Shown: positions 1-7,193 of the stretch, one piece after another
How positions within the stretch are numbered: position 1 is the first letter of the stretch
Layout: the number at the start of each line of letters is the position of its first letter
Origin: an uncultured Pseudomonadales bacterium
GTDB lineage: Bacteria > Pseudomonadota > Gammaproteobacteria > Pseudomonadales > IMCC2047
Assembly: GCA_947258895.1 (NCBI GenBank)
Contig: CAMYKE010000041.1
Coordinates: 1 to 9,212, forward strand
DNA: 9,212 bases
Direction: 5' to 3'
Program-made: the position numbers and the translations under genes
Notes under the pieces: generated by a model
Databases searched by the model: none
Told to the model about the DNA's origin: nothing
Seen by the model: the letters and a program-made list of their open reading frames with translations, nothing else

Positions 1-1423
1 GTAATAACTCAGTGGCTCCAGTCCCCTGACAGCAAGCGGCCGCAGTAGTCGTATTCGTTTGATCAAATGATAGTAATCTCCCGGTTTGAACAACGACGGG
101 ATCCGGGCCGGTTTAGTGAAATTATTCCAAAACCAGGCATAGAGCAGCACGGTCGCGCCTGCAATCAGTAGGGAGAGCGGATCGATCCCGATTGAACCCG
201 GCATAAAAGGTCCCCACCAGGCGAGGGGTAACAGCACAAACCAGGCCAGTGGCGCGCGGGATGGCGGATTTAGGCTAACCTGACCCGTCGGAATTTCGGC
301 CTTTTGTCGTACCAGCAACCACAGAAAATGGGCCACTATCAGTGTCGTGGCAAACCCGGAGAGTTTTAGTAGCCAGCCCAGATCTCCGTTACTGGCCACA
401 TCCAGCGCAATCTTTGCACCCAGGCCGCCGCTGAACGGGAGCCCGATCAGGCTCATTGAAAGTAACACCAGTCCGCCGAGTATCCAGGTTCGCAGAGCCT
501 CGTTATCCCGCAAAGCAGCCACGCCAAGGAACAACGATGATTTAACCAGCAGATGGTGCATCGCAATCAGGGTCAGGGCGGCTATAACCAAATCCGCCTG
601 CTGCGGATAGGCGAGGGCATAGCCGAATATAGCGCTGATCATCCCCATCTTGGCAACGCTCGAATACGCCAACACCGCGGTCGCCTTGCTTTGTAAAAGG
701 GCGAGTGCCGTACCCAACAACAGGCCTCCCGATCCATGCCATATCAAAAAATAGCCCCAATTGACCAGGGCATCCGCGCCGGGGGGGAGGAAGCGAATCC
801 AGCCCAGTAGTCCCGCCTTCATCATTGGCCCGCTCAGAATTGCCACGCTGACCAGAGGGGCCGAGGTGTACGTCATCGGCAGCCAGGGATGCAGGCCGGG
901 CAAGGCCAGCTTGATACCAAAGCTGAGTATGATCAGGGCAATAGCAAGCGTTGGCAGGGCCTGGTTTTCGAGGTCAATGAACAGCAGTGAACCGGTGTAA
1001 CTGAACAGCAATAGTTAAACCGTACGCGGATAATCCCATCAGGGCGAAACCGAGGTAAAAGCTGAGCATGTCGGCAGCCAGGATGAGGAGGAAATTACCT
1101 GCCATCGCGACCAGGAACAGGGTGATATACACTGGTTTTTTTTGCTGAGAGCGACCGGGGATCAGGATATACAGCGCTGCGATCAACCAGATGATTGAGC
1201 TGAACAGGAGAAACAGCTTCGCGGTTTCGTCCAGTTGCAGGTGTACACCCAGCAATAACCAGGGCAATTCGCTATTGCTGTCAAGCGGCATGGCCAGTGC
1301 CACAGCCAGTGCGGTAATCGGTGCCAGTAGCAACAGCGGGCGGAGCTTGTTCCGCGAGAACAGGAGCAGTAACGCCAATGCCAGCGGTAACAGTGAAGGT
1401 AACAACAGCAGATAGTTTTCCAT
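1..1423 (-). pseudogene. Third NuoL/MrpA-like antiporter subunit, frame-disrupted and cut by the window edge
   Basis: This is a polytopic membrane protein of the proton-conducting NuoL/MrpA/MrpD superfamily. It starts at ATG 1423 (MENYLLLLP), two bases after the previous stop. Residues 1-138 read in one frame to about base 1010, through FYLGFALMGLSAYGLTI. That frame then adds 11 unrelated residues and stops at TGA 974-976. From 1014 to base 1 another frame is open for 338 codons and carries the rest of the family signature: FGIKLGLPGLHPWLP, the lysine-containing SGPMMKAGLLGW, AVLAYSSVAKMG, and HHLLVKSSLFLG. Its stop lies beyond the left edge. Compared with the two intact paralogues here, about 28 residues between GLSAYGLT and SYTGSLLFID are absent, which corresponds to one membrane helix, so a single-base error would not explain it. 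The helix-5 glutamate of the paralogues is alanine here. It is either a real pseudogene or an assembly fault. Family assignment is strong; the broken state is what the given sequence shows. Confidence 0.85.
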
Positions 1424-1425
1424 AT

Positions 1426-2922
1426 CTAATACTCGCGTGACGCAATCAGCTTGGCCCACTCGAGCGGGCTAAAAGGTGCCGCAGCCAGGAGACCGACGAG
1501 CAGAGCAAGCGCCGCGGTGATTACTGGTGGCCAGAGCAGGGCCGCGGGTAACTCCCAACGGCAATCTACGTTCGATTCCCGGGGCCATGGCTGCGAGATC
1601 GGTTTAAACCAGGCCCGATACAGGATGGGCAGAAAATAAGCCGCATTGAGCAGGCTGCTGCCGATCAATACCGGTAATACCCAGTGTGCCTCACCCGCAT
1701 CGATCGCGCCCAGCCCCAGGTACCATTTACTGACGAACCCGGCCACCGGGGGAATGCCAATCATACCTAGCGCGGCAATGCTGAAGGCGAGGGTGGTTGC
1801 CGGCATGCGCCGGCCAATGCCGTTCATGTCACTGACATGGTGAACGCCAAGGGTTTCCGCATAGTTTCCTGCGGCAAAGAAAAGGGTGATTTTCATGACC
1901 CCCTGGTGCACGAGGTGGACCATGCCGCCAATCGTGGCCAGCGGCCCGACAATCGCTGTGCCGAGGGCGATGTAGGATACCTGGCTGATAGTGGAATAAG
2001 CCAGGCGTTGCTTGAGGTGGTCCTGGGATAGAGCCCTGATCGAGCCGTAAATAATGGTGATTGCAGCGAGTGCTCCGAGCAGGGGCAGCATATCGAGGCT
2101 GGCCGCAAACTCAACCCCGAATACATCATAGACCACGCGTATGATGCCGAATGCCCCAGCCTTGACCACTGCCACGGCGTGCAACAGCGCGCTGACCGGC
2201 GCGGGCGCGACCATCGCCTTTGGAAGCCATCCATGAAAAGGTACCAGCGCAGCTTTTACCCCCAGGCCCATGATCAACAGCACGAAGATCCAGCGTAGTG
2301 ACCATGGATCGAGACCGGGGATATCGGACAGGACCCCACCCTGTACGAAATCTATCGGCCCGGCAATAGTTTGCAGCCAGATCGCCCCGATCAGCAACAG
2401 AACTCCGCCGCAGAGGGTATAGGTAAGATAAGTCCGCGCGCCACGAACGGCCATTGGCGAACCCTTGTGCGCGACCAGCGGATAGGTTGCCAGGGTCAGC
2501 AGCTCATAGAAAATAACGAAGGTAACCAGATTGCCCGCCAATGCGAGGCCAACCGTTGCGGTGACACAAAGGCTGAAAAAGCCAAAGAACCGACTGCGGT
2601 GGGCGGTGCCTTCCAGGTAGCCTATGGCGTATATCGTGGTTACCAGCCACAAGATGGTGGAGAGGGTTACGAACAGTACCGACAGGGCGTCAGCATGCAG
2701 CAATAGTTCCAGGCCGGGAGCCAGGACCCAGCGTGTCTCGAACACCTGGTCATGGAACACCCCCCAGATCATCACCATGACCAGGCCTGCTTTGCTAACA
2801 GCACCGAAAAGATTGAGTATGGTCCGCTTGCGCTGACTTTCCTCTCTCAACAGGAAAATGGCCAGGCCGGGAACCAGCGAGCTCATTAAGATTAACAACG
2901 GCAACCAGCTGCTTAGATTCAT
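1426..2922 (-). CDS. Second MrpD/NuoL-type proton-translocating antiporter subunit
   Basis: A 498-residue integral membrane protein of the Proton_antipo_M family, expected to form one proton or cation channel module of the Mrp-like complex in the inner membrane. An in-frame ATG exists upstream at 3036, but ATG 2922 (MNLSSWLPLL) is preferred: it lies one base past the mrpD stop and begins directly with a hydrophobic helix. Family residues are intact: the helix-5 glutamate E140 (VIFYELLTLATYP), lysine K223 in GVKAALVPFHGWLP, H248 and K254 in LLHAVAVVKAG, and K344 in VHQGVMKITLFF. Roughly 14 hydrophobic segments are visible. It differs enough from the preceding MrpD (for example FHGWLPKAMVAPAPVSALLH against LHFWLPAAHASAPAPVSAAL) to be a distinct subunit, not a recent duplicate. 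Length is normal for the family. Whether it moves H+, Na+ or K+ cannot be read from the sequence. Confidence 0.9.
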   Translation of the reverse strand: MNLSSWLPLLILMSSLVPGLAIFLLREESQRKRTILNLFGAVSKAGLVMVMIWGVFHDQVFETRWVLAPGLELLLHADALSVLFVTLSTILWLVTTIYAIGYLEGTAHRSRFFGFFSLCVTATVGLALAGNLVTFVIFYELLTLATYPLVAHKGSPMAVRGARTYLTYTLCGGVLLLIGAIWLQTIAGPIDFVQGGVLSDIPGLDPWSLRWIFVLLIMGLGVKAALVPFHGWLPKAMVAPAPVSALLHAVAVVKAGAFGIIRVVYDVFGVEFAASLDMLPLLGALAAITIIYGSIRALSQDHLKQRLAYSTISQVSYIALGTAIVGPLATIGGMVHLVHQGVMKITLFFAAGNYAETLGVHHVSDMNGIGRRMPATTLAFSIAALGMIGIPPVAGFVSKWYLGLGAIDAGEAHWVLPVLIGSSLLNAAYFLPILYRAWFKPISQPWPRESNVDCRWELPAALLWPPVITAALALLVGLLAAAPFSPLEWAKLIASREY

Positions 2923-2923
2923 A

Positions 2924-4375
2924 TTAGTATCCAATAAAATCAGTCCCAGTGCGGACGAAGTCCCACAACGGTGCCGAGCCCAGGCCAAGCAATACCGTGG
3001 CAGCCAGGGCCAGTATAAATGCGGGCACTTCCTCACCGGCCCGGCTGATTACCTTGCCGCTGCGGTCATCGGGTCCGAACGCATACCCGAGCACCCGGAA
3101 GGTATAAGCGCCGGCCAGCAGGGATCCGGTCCCGATAACTGCTATCCAGGGCCATTGCCCGGTTTGCACGACACTCGAGAGTAAATGCCATTTCGCGATG
3201 AAGCTGCCGCTCGGCGGCAGTCCGATCAGGGCGACACCGGACAAGGCGATGACGAACGTGGTCAGCGGTAAAGCCCTTGCGGTGCCGGCCAGTTCCGCAA
3301 TCCGGTCATGCCCCGCGTGCCGTTGAATGCTGCCGGCACTGAGGAATAATGCGCTCTTGGCAAAGCCATGGGTTAGTGCCAGCAGTAACAGGGCGGTAAA
3401 GGCTGTTTCCCGGCCGGGGCCCGGCGGTAAAGCCGCGATCAGGGGCAGGAACAGGAACAGGTAACCGACCTGGGCAACTGTCGAATAGGCGGCCAAAAGT
3501 TTCAGGCGTTGGGCATGAAGGGCCTGCCAGGATCCCCACAGGATGGCAACGGATCCGGCTAAACCCAGCACCCAGGTAGCGCCCTGGGTCAACACCGTGT
3601 CGAAAACATCCAGCCAAAACCTGAGCAGTATATAGACGGAAACCTTGACCACCAGTGCCGACAAAGCCGCACTGACCGGCGCGGGCGCGCTGGCATGCGC
3701 TGCCGGCAACCAGAAATGCAGAGGAAACAGGGCGGATTTTATGATCAGCCCTGCGGTCATCAGGGTCAGGGCAACCCCGCTCAATGGGTTGGCCTGCACC
3801 TGGCTGGACAGAGCCAGCATATCCAGCGTGCCATAGCCGGTATACATCAGCGCGACTCCGGCGAGGAAGGCCAGTGAGCCGAGCAGCCCGATGGTCAGGT
3901 AGCGGATGGCAGCCTGCAACGCAGCCCGATTATCACTCAATGCGGTCAGGGCAACCGCGGACAGGCCCAGTAATTCAAGGGTAACGTAGAGGTTGAATAT
4001 ATCGCCTGACAGTAAAATCCCGCTCAGCGCGACAACCATCATTAACCATAGTGGCCAGAAGCGAGATTTTCGGCCGGCATCGGAAAAATAGCTGGTGGCG
4101 TAGAGGGATGTAGCAGTCACCACGACCATGCACATTAATAGCAGGATGCTGGACATCGCATCTGCTCGCAGTGCTATGCCCAGGCCCGGTGCCCAGTCAC
4201 CCAGGTGCAAGCTGACAGGACCGGACTGGTAGACCTGGCAGGTAATCATTATGCTGGAAATCAGGCCAAGGCCGACGCTTGATAGTGCAAGGAAACCCGC
4301 CCGGCGCGGCCATAGAATGCAGAGCAGGCTTCCAATCAATGGGGCCATAATGGCCCAGACCAGGTAATCACTCAT
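2924..4375 (-). CDS. mrpD: MrpD/MnhD antiporter subunit (MbhH-like)
   Basis: A 483-residue polytopic membrane subunit, the main antiporter module of Mrp/Mnh complexes and homologous to NuoL/M/N. The chosen start is ATG 4375 (MSDYLVWAIM), with GAAGGCG suitably placed upstream; a TTG two codons earlier (4381) is possible but less likely. The start overlaps the mrpC stop by 8 bases (ATGAGTGA). The conserved charged residues are present: E134 in VTLELLGLSAVALT, K213 and H220 in LIIKSALFPLHFWLP, K244 in ALVVKVSVY, K340 in HGFAKSALFLSAG and K395 in GSFIAKWHLLS. The segment SAPAPVSAALSALVVK is typical of the family. All residues expected for proton transfer are in place, so the subunit is probably functional. 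Its position straight after mrpC matches both Mrp and Mbh layouts. Confidence 0.95.
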   Translation of the reverse strand: MSDYLVWAIMAPLIGSLLCILWPRRAGFLALSSVGLGLISSIMITCQVYQSGPVSLHLGDWAPGLGIALRADAMSSILLLMCMVVVTATSLYATSYFSDAGRKSRFWPLWLMMVVALSGILLSGDIFNLYVTLELLGLSAVALTALSDNRAALQAAIRYLTIGLLGSLAFLAGVALMYTGYGTLDMLALSSQVQANPLSGVALTLMTAGLIIKSALFPLHFWLPAAHASAPAPVSAALSALVVKVSVYILLRFWLDVFDTVLTQGATWVLGLAGSVAILWGSWQALHAQRLKLLAAYSTVAQVGYLFLFLPLIAALPPGPGRETAFTALLLLALTHGFAKSALFLSAGSIQRHAGHDRIAELAGTARALPLTTFVIALSGVALIGLPPSGSFIAKWHLLSSVVQTGQWPWIAVIGTGSLLAGAYTFRVLGYAFGPDDRSGKVISRAGEEVPAFILALAATVLLGLGSAPLWDFVRTGTDFIGY

Positions 4376-4652
4376 GTTCAAGCGCCTTCAGTCTGCGACC
4401 CAGTGCGAGTGCCATCGCCATCGCACTCACAGCGACCACGATACCGGTCAGGACCAGGGCATGAGGGACGGGGTCGGCAGTCGCGCTGTTCGTGCGAAAC
4501 GCGATGGAAACGAAAATCATGAATACGCCGGCGCCGCAGACATTCAGTGCGAGCAGACGCAGCAACAATACTTCCTGCAACAGGGTGCCGCGCAAGCCGA
4601 TGCTAAACAGGCCGATACCGCACAGTGCAAAAAGTAGCTGCTCGCTGATCAT
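4368..4652 (-). CDS. mrpC: MrpC/MnhC subunit (NuoK-like)
   Basis: A 94-residue protein with three hydrophobic helices, of the NuoK/MrpC family, a small membrane subunit packed next to the antiporter modules. The C-terminal signature DPVPHALVLTGIVVAVSA (from residue 60) matches the DPLPQALVLTAIVI pattern of this family. The helix-2 position that carries a glutamate in NuoK appears to be N38 here (LLALNVCGAGVF). As far as I recall, MrpC proteins often lack that glutamate too, so this is not in itself a defect. The protein is slightly shorter than many MrpC proteins (about 110 residues). The start ATG overlaps the previous stop as ATGA, and the end overlaps mrpD by 8 bases, indicating translational coupling. 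Confidence 0.93.
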   Translation of the reverse strand: MISEQLLFALCGIGLFSIGLRGTLLQEVLLLRLLALNVCGAGVFMIFVSIAFRTNSATADPVPHALVLTGIVVAVSAMAMALALGRRLKALEHE

Positions 4653-5620
4653 GAACTATTCTCCTGGTCGCTGGAAACGGGTCCGGGTAACACGGCATCT
4701 TCCCAATGCGCCGGCCTGCCTCCGAAATAGGCAAGGGTCAGGGCCGTGGCAATGGACAAGGTTGCGGCGCATTCGATAACCAGGATCAGGATACCGGCCC
4801 ATTCTTCTCCATAATCGAGGAAGGAGTTGTTCATTGTCATCATCAGCAAACCGACGACGACGAAAATCAATGTGCCTAACACCAGCAGCCAGCGCAGCAG
4901 CGTGAGGTTCGAGCTGAAACCGGGTGAGCGGTTGGTCAACTGCAACAGGATAAATGCCGTGGCCAGCAGGGCGCCGGCCTGGAATGCGCCTCCCGGTGCA
5001 TGGGCGCCTACCCACAACAGGTAACCCGAGGTTACCACGAGCAAGGGAATCAGCCAGTTGAGCATACCGGATAGCAAGGGTTCGGCGGGCTGGTAGCCGT
5101 ATCGCATCGGGCTCAGGTTCAGCACCGTTAACACAGCGGTCAGAACCACGGCAAGCTCGAGCAGGGTATCGTAAGCCCTGTAATTAAGGAGTACCGCGGT
5201 GACCGGGTTGCTGACGCCACTCGCTGCCAGGTACTGCATGGCACTATCATAAAGTCGGATTCCATCCGACGTTTGCAGACCATGCCATAGCGCCCAGCCC
5301 ATTACCGCGGCGAGCCCCAGAGTCAACAGGTTGATTGACCAAACGATGAACCCGGAAGCCTTCTTAACGTCGTTGGCATCCGGGGCGTCTTTTAATGCAC
5401 TTAACAACAGTGCACCCGAGATACCCGCACCGATTATTGCCTCGGCCAGGGCGAGGTCAGGCGCCCTTAACCTCGCCCATGCGATCGCCAGTAACAGGCC
5501 GAAGGCGCAAAACAGGGTGACACCGCGTTTGATATGCCTGGTTTCGCAGATGATCCACGCGAGTACCAATAAAACCAGCACCAGTATCGAGTCGAAAAGA
5601 ACCCAGAGTGCTTCAGTCAT
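4649..5620 (-). CDS. mrpB: Fusion of MrpA C-terminal domains (MbhD- and MbhE-like) with MrpB
   Basis: A 323-residue membrane protein combining three units that are separate in Mbh complexes or split between MrpA and MrpB in classic Mrp. Residues about 1-90 are MbhD-like (DUF4040), with the hallmark LRAPDLALAEAIIGAG at 51-66. Residues about 95-170 are MbhE-like, with SNPVTAVLLNYRAYDTLLE at 137-155, including D151 and E155. Residues about 175-305 are the MnhB domain, with GAHAPGGAFQAGALLA at 205-220. The start ATG 5620 (MTEALWVLFD) is preferred over the in-frame upstream start at 5644: it has AAGGG upstream and overlaps the mrpG stop by 8 bases (ATGACTGA). The fusion supplies the C-terminal part of MrpA that the third antiporter subunit lacks. 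In related complexes these parts are thought to link the antiporter modules and to line a proton path. Confidence 0.92.
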   Translation of the reverse strand: MTEALWVLFDSILVLVLLVLAWIICETRHIKRGVTLFCAFGLLLAIAWARLRAPDLALAEAIIGAGISGALLLSALKDAPDANDVKKASGFIVWSINLLTLGLAAVMGWALWHGLQTSDGIRLYDSAMQYLAASGVSNPVTAVLLNYRAYDTLLELAVVLTAVLTVLNLSPMRYGYQPAEPLLSGMLNWLIPLLVVTSGYLLWVGAHAPGGAFQAGALLATAFILLQLTNRSPGFSSNLTLLRWLLVLGTLIFVVVGLLMMTMNNSFLDYGEEWAGILILVIECAATLSIATALTLAYFGGRPAHWEDAVLPGPVSSDQENSS

Positions 5621-5900
5621 TTTTTGCGGCCCTTGCCAGGGCATGACGGGATACCAGGTGGGCGGAAACAGCGCTGGATGCGAGGATAAACACCCAGATC
5701 AACAGGATTTTGATGATATTGGTCACGCCATCCTCGATCAGGCAGGTGCCAAGAACGATAAAGCCCAGCCCGACATTGTCTGCCTTTGTCAGCGCATGCA
5801 GGCGCGAGAAGAGATCGGGCAGGCGGATTAGACCGATACTCCCGGTGATGAAGAATACGAGGCCGATGGTGATCGACAGGATGGCAATTATCTCAATCAT
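5613..5900 (-). CDS. mrpG: MrpG/MnhG subunit
   Basis: A 95-residue small membrane protein of the MnhG/PhaG family with three hydrophobic helices. The diagnostic stretch after helix 1 is GLIRLPDLFSRLHALTKADN (residues 23-42), matching the family pattern G-R-P-D-SR-HA-K. The C-terminal SSAVSAHLVSRHAL is also typical. Length is normal for the subfamily. It is an accessory but usually required subunit of the Mrp/Mnh antiporter in the inner membrane. The ATG at 5900 overlaps the mrpF stop by 8 bases (ATGATTGA). At its other end it overlaps the fused subunit by the same kind of 8-base motif. Confidence 0.95.
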   Translation of the reverse strand: MIEIIAILSITIGLVFFITGSIGLIRLPDLFSRLHALTKADNVGLGFIVLGTCLIEDGVTNIIKILLIWVFILASSAVSAHLVSRHALARAAKND

Positions 5901-6180
5901 GGCTCATCGACCTGCGGGAGAGTGCTACGGTCATGACCGTTGCCAGCATCGCCAGTACCAGGGCTACATCGTACAGAGCCGTCGTCTCCAGTAATGCGGC
6001 GAGCAGGAGTAGATGAGCCACTCCGCCGCTGCCAAGCAGCAGTAACGAGGAAAAGCGATCTTCAACACTGGGCCCCACGATTGCTCGGCCAAGGCCGATC
6101 ACCAGTGTTGCGAGTAACACCACCAGGGAAATCAGTAATGCAGTGGTCAGCAATGAGGACAATGCGGGATCGATGCTCAC
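5893..6180 (-). CDS. mrpF: MrpF/MnhF subunit
   Basis: A 95-residue protein with three hydrophobic helices, of the MrpF/PhaF family, a small inner-membrane subunit of the Mrp/Mnh antiporter. Recognition rests on RAIVGPSVEDRFSSLLLLG (residues 32-50), which matches the family's RxxxGPxxxDR core, and on the last helix with ALYDVALVLAMLATV, including D71. The start is GTG 6180, which overlaps the mrpE stop as GTGA. There is no in-frame ATG nearby that would keep the first helix, so the GTG start is well supported. Translation probably depends on coupling to mrpE. Length is normal for the family. Confidence 0.94.
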   Translation of the reverse strand: MSIDPALSSLLTTALLISLVVLLATLVIGLGRAIVGPSVEDRFSSLLLLGSGGVAHLLLLAALLETTALYDVALVLAMLATVMTVALSRRSMSHD

Positions 6181-6692
6181 AAGCTCTCTCCGAATACCGT
6201 GGCGATCTTTTGCTCTAGCATTTCGATACCCTGCAGCAGGCGCTGGCTATTATCCAGGGCGTGGATTTGCGCGTTGCCGTCGTTCCAGTCGACGCAAAGT
6301 GTTCCCGGCAAGAGGCCGATGGAGTTGATGAATAACTGCCTGCCAAATGGATGCTGGAGACGAATCGAGTAGTCAAAAAAGTGTGGTGAAAAGTCAGATT
6401 CAAGTGCGAGAACCCTGCGCCCCACATCGACGGCGCCCAGAATCGATTCCACCAGAAAGAAGTATGTAAACCGAATCAGGCCGCGAATACTAAACCGATT
6501 ATGGACCGCTTTGCCTTTAATCAGTGCTTTCTGAATGATCAGGCCAAGCACGATGAAAGGTATGCCGATAGCCCATGATGCAGGGTCACCCTCGCTCAAC
6601 AAGAACCACAATGCGGAGAGGGCGAGGAGCCAGGCCAATAGACGCGACCGCTCTGTTCCCATGATTCGGGGTTTACTCAGTTTTGCGGTCAT
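6177..6692 (-). CDS. mrpE: MrpE/MnhE subunit
   Basis: A 171-residue subunit of the MNHE family, with hydrophobic helices at about 18-33 and 40-57 followed by a mostly soluble C-terminal part. The diagnostic segment is INSIGLLPGTLCVDW (122-136). In known Mrp systems MrpE is a membrane subunit needed for full antiport activity. The start ATG 6692 has GGAAG upstream at good spacing and overlaps the stop of the preceding 39-codon ORF as ATGA. A second possible start, ATG 6662, would remove ten residues. The first 35 codons are strongly similar to the 39-codon ORF directly upstream, evidence of a tandem duplication. This is the first full-length gene of the operon, as in Mbh-type clusters, where the MrpE homologue MbhA comes first. 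Confidence 0.94.
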   Translation of the reverse strand: MTAKLSKPRIMGTERSRLLAWLLALSALWFLLSEGDPASWAIGIPFIVLGLIIQKALIKGKAVHNRFSIRGLIRFTYFFLVESILGAVDVGRRVLALESDFSPHFFDYSIRLQHPFGRQLFINSIGLLPGTLCVDWNDGNAQIHALDNSQRLLQGIEMLEQKIATVFGESL

Positions 6693-6828
6693 ACTGTTCT
6701 TCCACCCTTGCTCAACGACAACGATGTTACGGAGAGGGCCAGGATCCAGATCAACAGACGGGGCTGTTCTGTATCCGTGCTGCGAGGTTTCGTTTGTTTT
6801 GCGACCATACGTTCTTATTCAGTCTCAA
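6594..6828 (-). repeat. Imperfect tandem duplication, unit about 116 bp, of the mrpE 5' end
   Basis: Two collinear copies begin at ATG 6808 and ATG 6692, 116 bases apart. Similarity runs about 105 bases downstream of each ATG, and the few bases before each ATG also match (AAGAACGTATG against AAGAACAGTATG). The short motif TTGAG occurs on the minus strand at 6828, 6715 and 6599, close to one repeat unit apart (113 and 116 bases). This fits duplication by slippage or recombination between short repeats. At roughly 72 percent hand-counted identity the event is not recent. Confidence 0.7.
6689..6808 (-). CDS. 39-residue ORF, partial duplicate of the mrpE start
   Basis: This ORF runs from ATG 6808 to TGA 6689 and is too short to be found by length. 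Its peptide begins MVAKQTKPRSTDTEQPRLL and continues into IWILALS, against MTAKLSKPRIMGTERSRLL and AWLLALS in MrpE. My hand count gives 19 identical residues of the first 35 and about 76 identical bases of 105, with no gap, so the two are homologous. After codon 35 similarity ends and the frame closes on GTATGA, overlapping the mrpE ATG. It has at most one hydrophobic stretch and no MNHE core, so it cannot replace MrpE. It could be a dead remnant or a leader peptide that couples translation into mrpE, whose ribosome site (GGAAG) lies inside its last codons. Its own ribosome site is weak (AAGAAC). Homology is strong; expression is unknown. Confidence 0.6.
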   Translation of the reverse strand: MVAKQTKPRSTDTEQPRLLIWILALSVTSLSLSKGGRTV

Positions 6829-6891
6829 CGAGGTTCAAACTTAAATCGAGTATGGTAATAGTAGTGTTTTCTTATCCCCTTAAAAAGTCGA

Positions 6892-6897
6892 ATTATA
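6892..6897 (-). promoter_or_regulatory. Candidate -10 box for the mrp operon
   Basis: TATAAT on the minus strand, 84 bases upstream of ATG 6808, within an AT-rich stretch (about 6840-6935) that stands out from the GC-rich genes. No good -35 hexamer is found 16-18 bases upstream (the sequence there is GTTTTT/GGTTTT), so the site is only a candidate. It is the best-placed promoter element for a transcript that would cover the whole antiporter operon. Confidence 0.3.
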
Positions 6898-7153
6898 TTA
6901 ATCAATGGATCGAAAAAACCGATGTATAATTCCACCCTTTTCCAGGGTCGATCGGGGCAAGGCCGGGTATCGTGTACCGCAATGTGTCCACCCATGTAAT
7001 CAAGCAAGCCGGACTGATAAGAGCGATGGCCGACACCGGGCCGGTAACCTTGAATAAAAGCTTTGGCGCGGCTTTGGATTTGAATGTTTATCCTAGAAAC
7101 GGCGGTTGGGCGCGAAAAAGATGTGCAAGATATTGATGTGCATGGGGAATTAT

Positions 7154-7193
7154 AAAAACTTGTGGTCACCTTATTGGTGATGAGAGTTTTTTT
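7154..7193. terminator. Bidirectional intrinsic-terminator-like stem
   Basis: An outer stem pairs AAAAACT (7154-7160) with AGTTTTT (7185-7191). An internal loop follows, then an inner stem TCACC (7166-7170) with GGTGA (7176-7180) around the loop TTATT. The plus strand ends in seven T (7187-7193), and the minus strand has five T at the opposite foot. It could end transcripts from either side. On the minus strand it lies about 350 bases past the FRG gene stop and would insulate the antiporter operon. The stem is interrupted and not GC-rich, so strength is uncertain. Confidence 0.5.

Noticed and set aside
542..760. Minus-strand 72-codon frame within the third antiporter subunit
   Set aside because: It is out of frame with the clearly NuoL-like translation that is open through the same bases.
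1000..1018. Programmed ribosomal frameshift joining the two parts of the third antiporter subunit
   Set aside because: No classic slippery heptamer is visible at the junction, and a shift would still leave about 28 residues of a conserved membrane region missing.
974..1459. Reading the 974-1459 frame as a complete small membrane protein
   Set aside because: Its last 11 residues abandon the family pattern, which resumes at once in another frame, so it is a truncated piece of a larger subunit. The 12 residues before MENYLLLLP lie in the previous gene's end and are not needed.
6934..6955. Short inverted repeat ACCCT/AGGGT as a terminator
   Set aside because: Only five base pairs, with no T run on either strand.
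6933..7130. Plus-strand open frame of about 65 codons (includes VIKQAGLIRAMADTGPVTLN)
   Set aside because: The peptide reads fairly naturally, but it has only GTG or internal ATG starts without a clear ribosome site, and I recognise nothing in it.
6825..7169. Minus-strand open frame of 114 codons upstream of the leader ORF
   Set aside because: It crosses the AT-rich promoter-like zone and the composition is unlike a protein (runs of Ser, Thr, Arg, Tyr). There is no ribosome site worth naming and no family motif.
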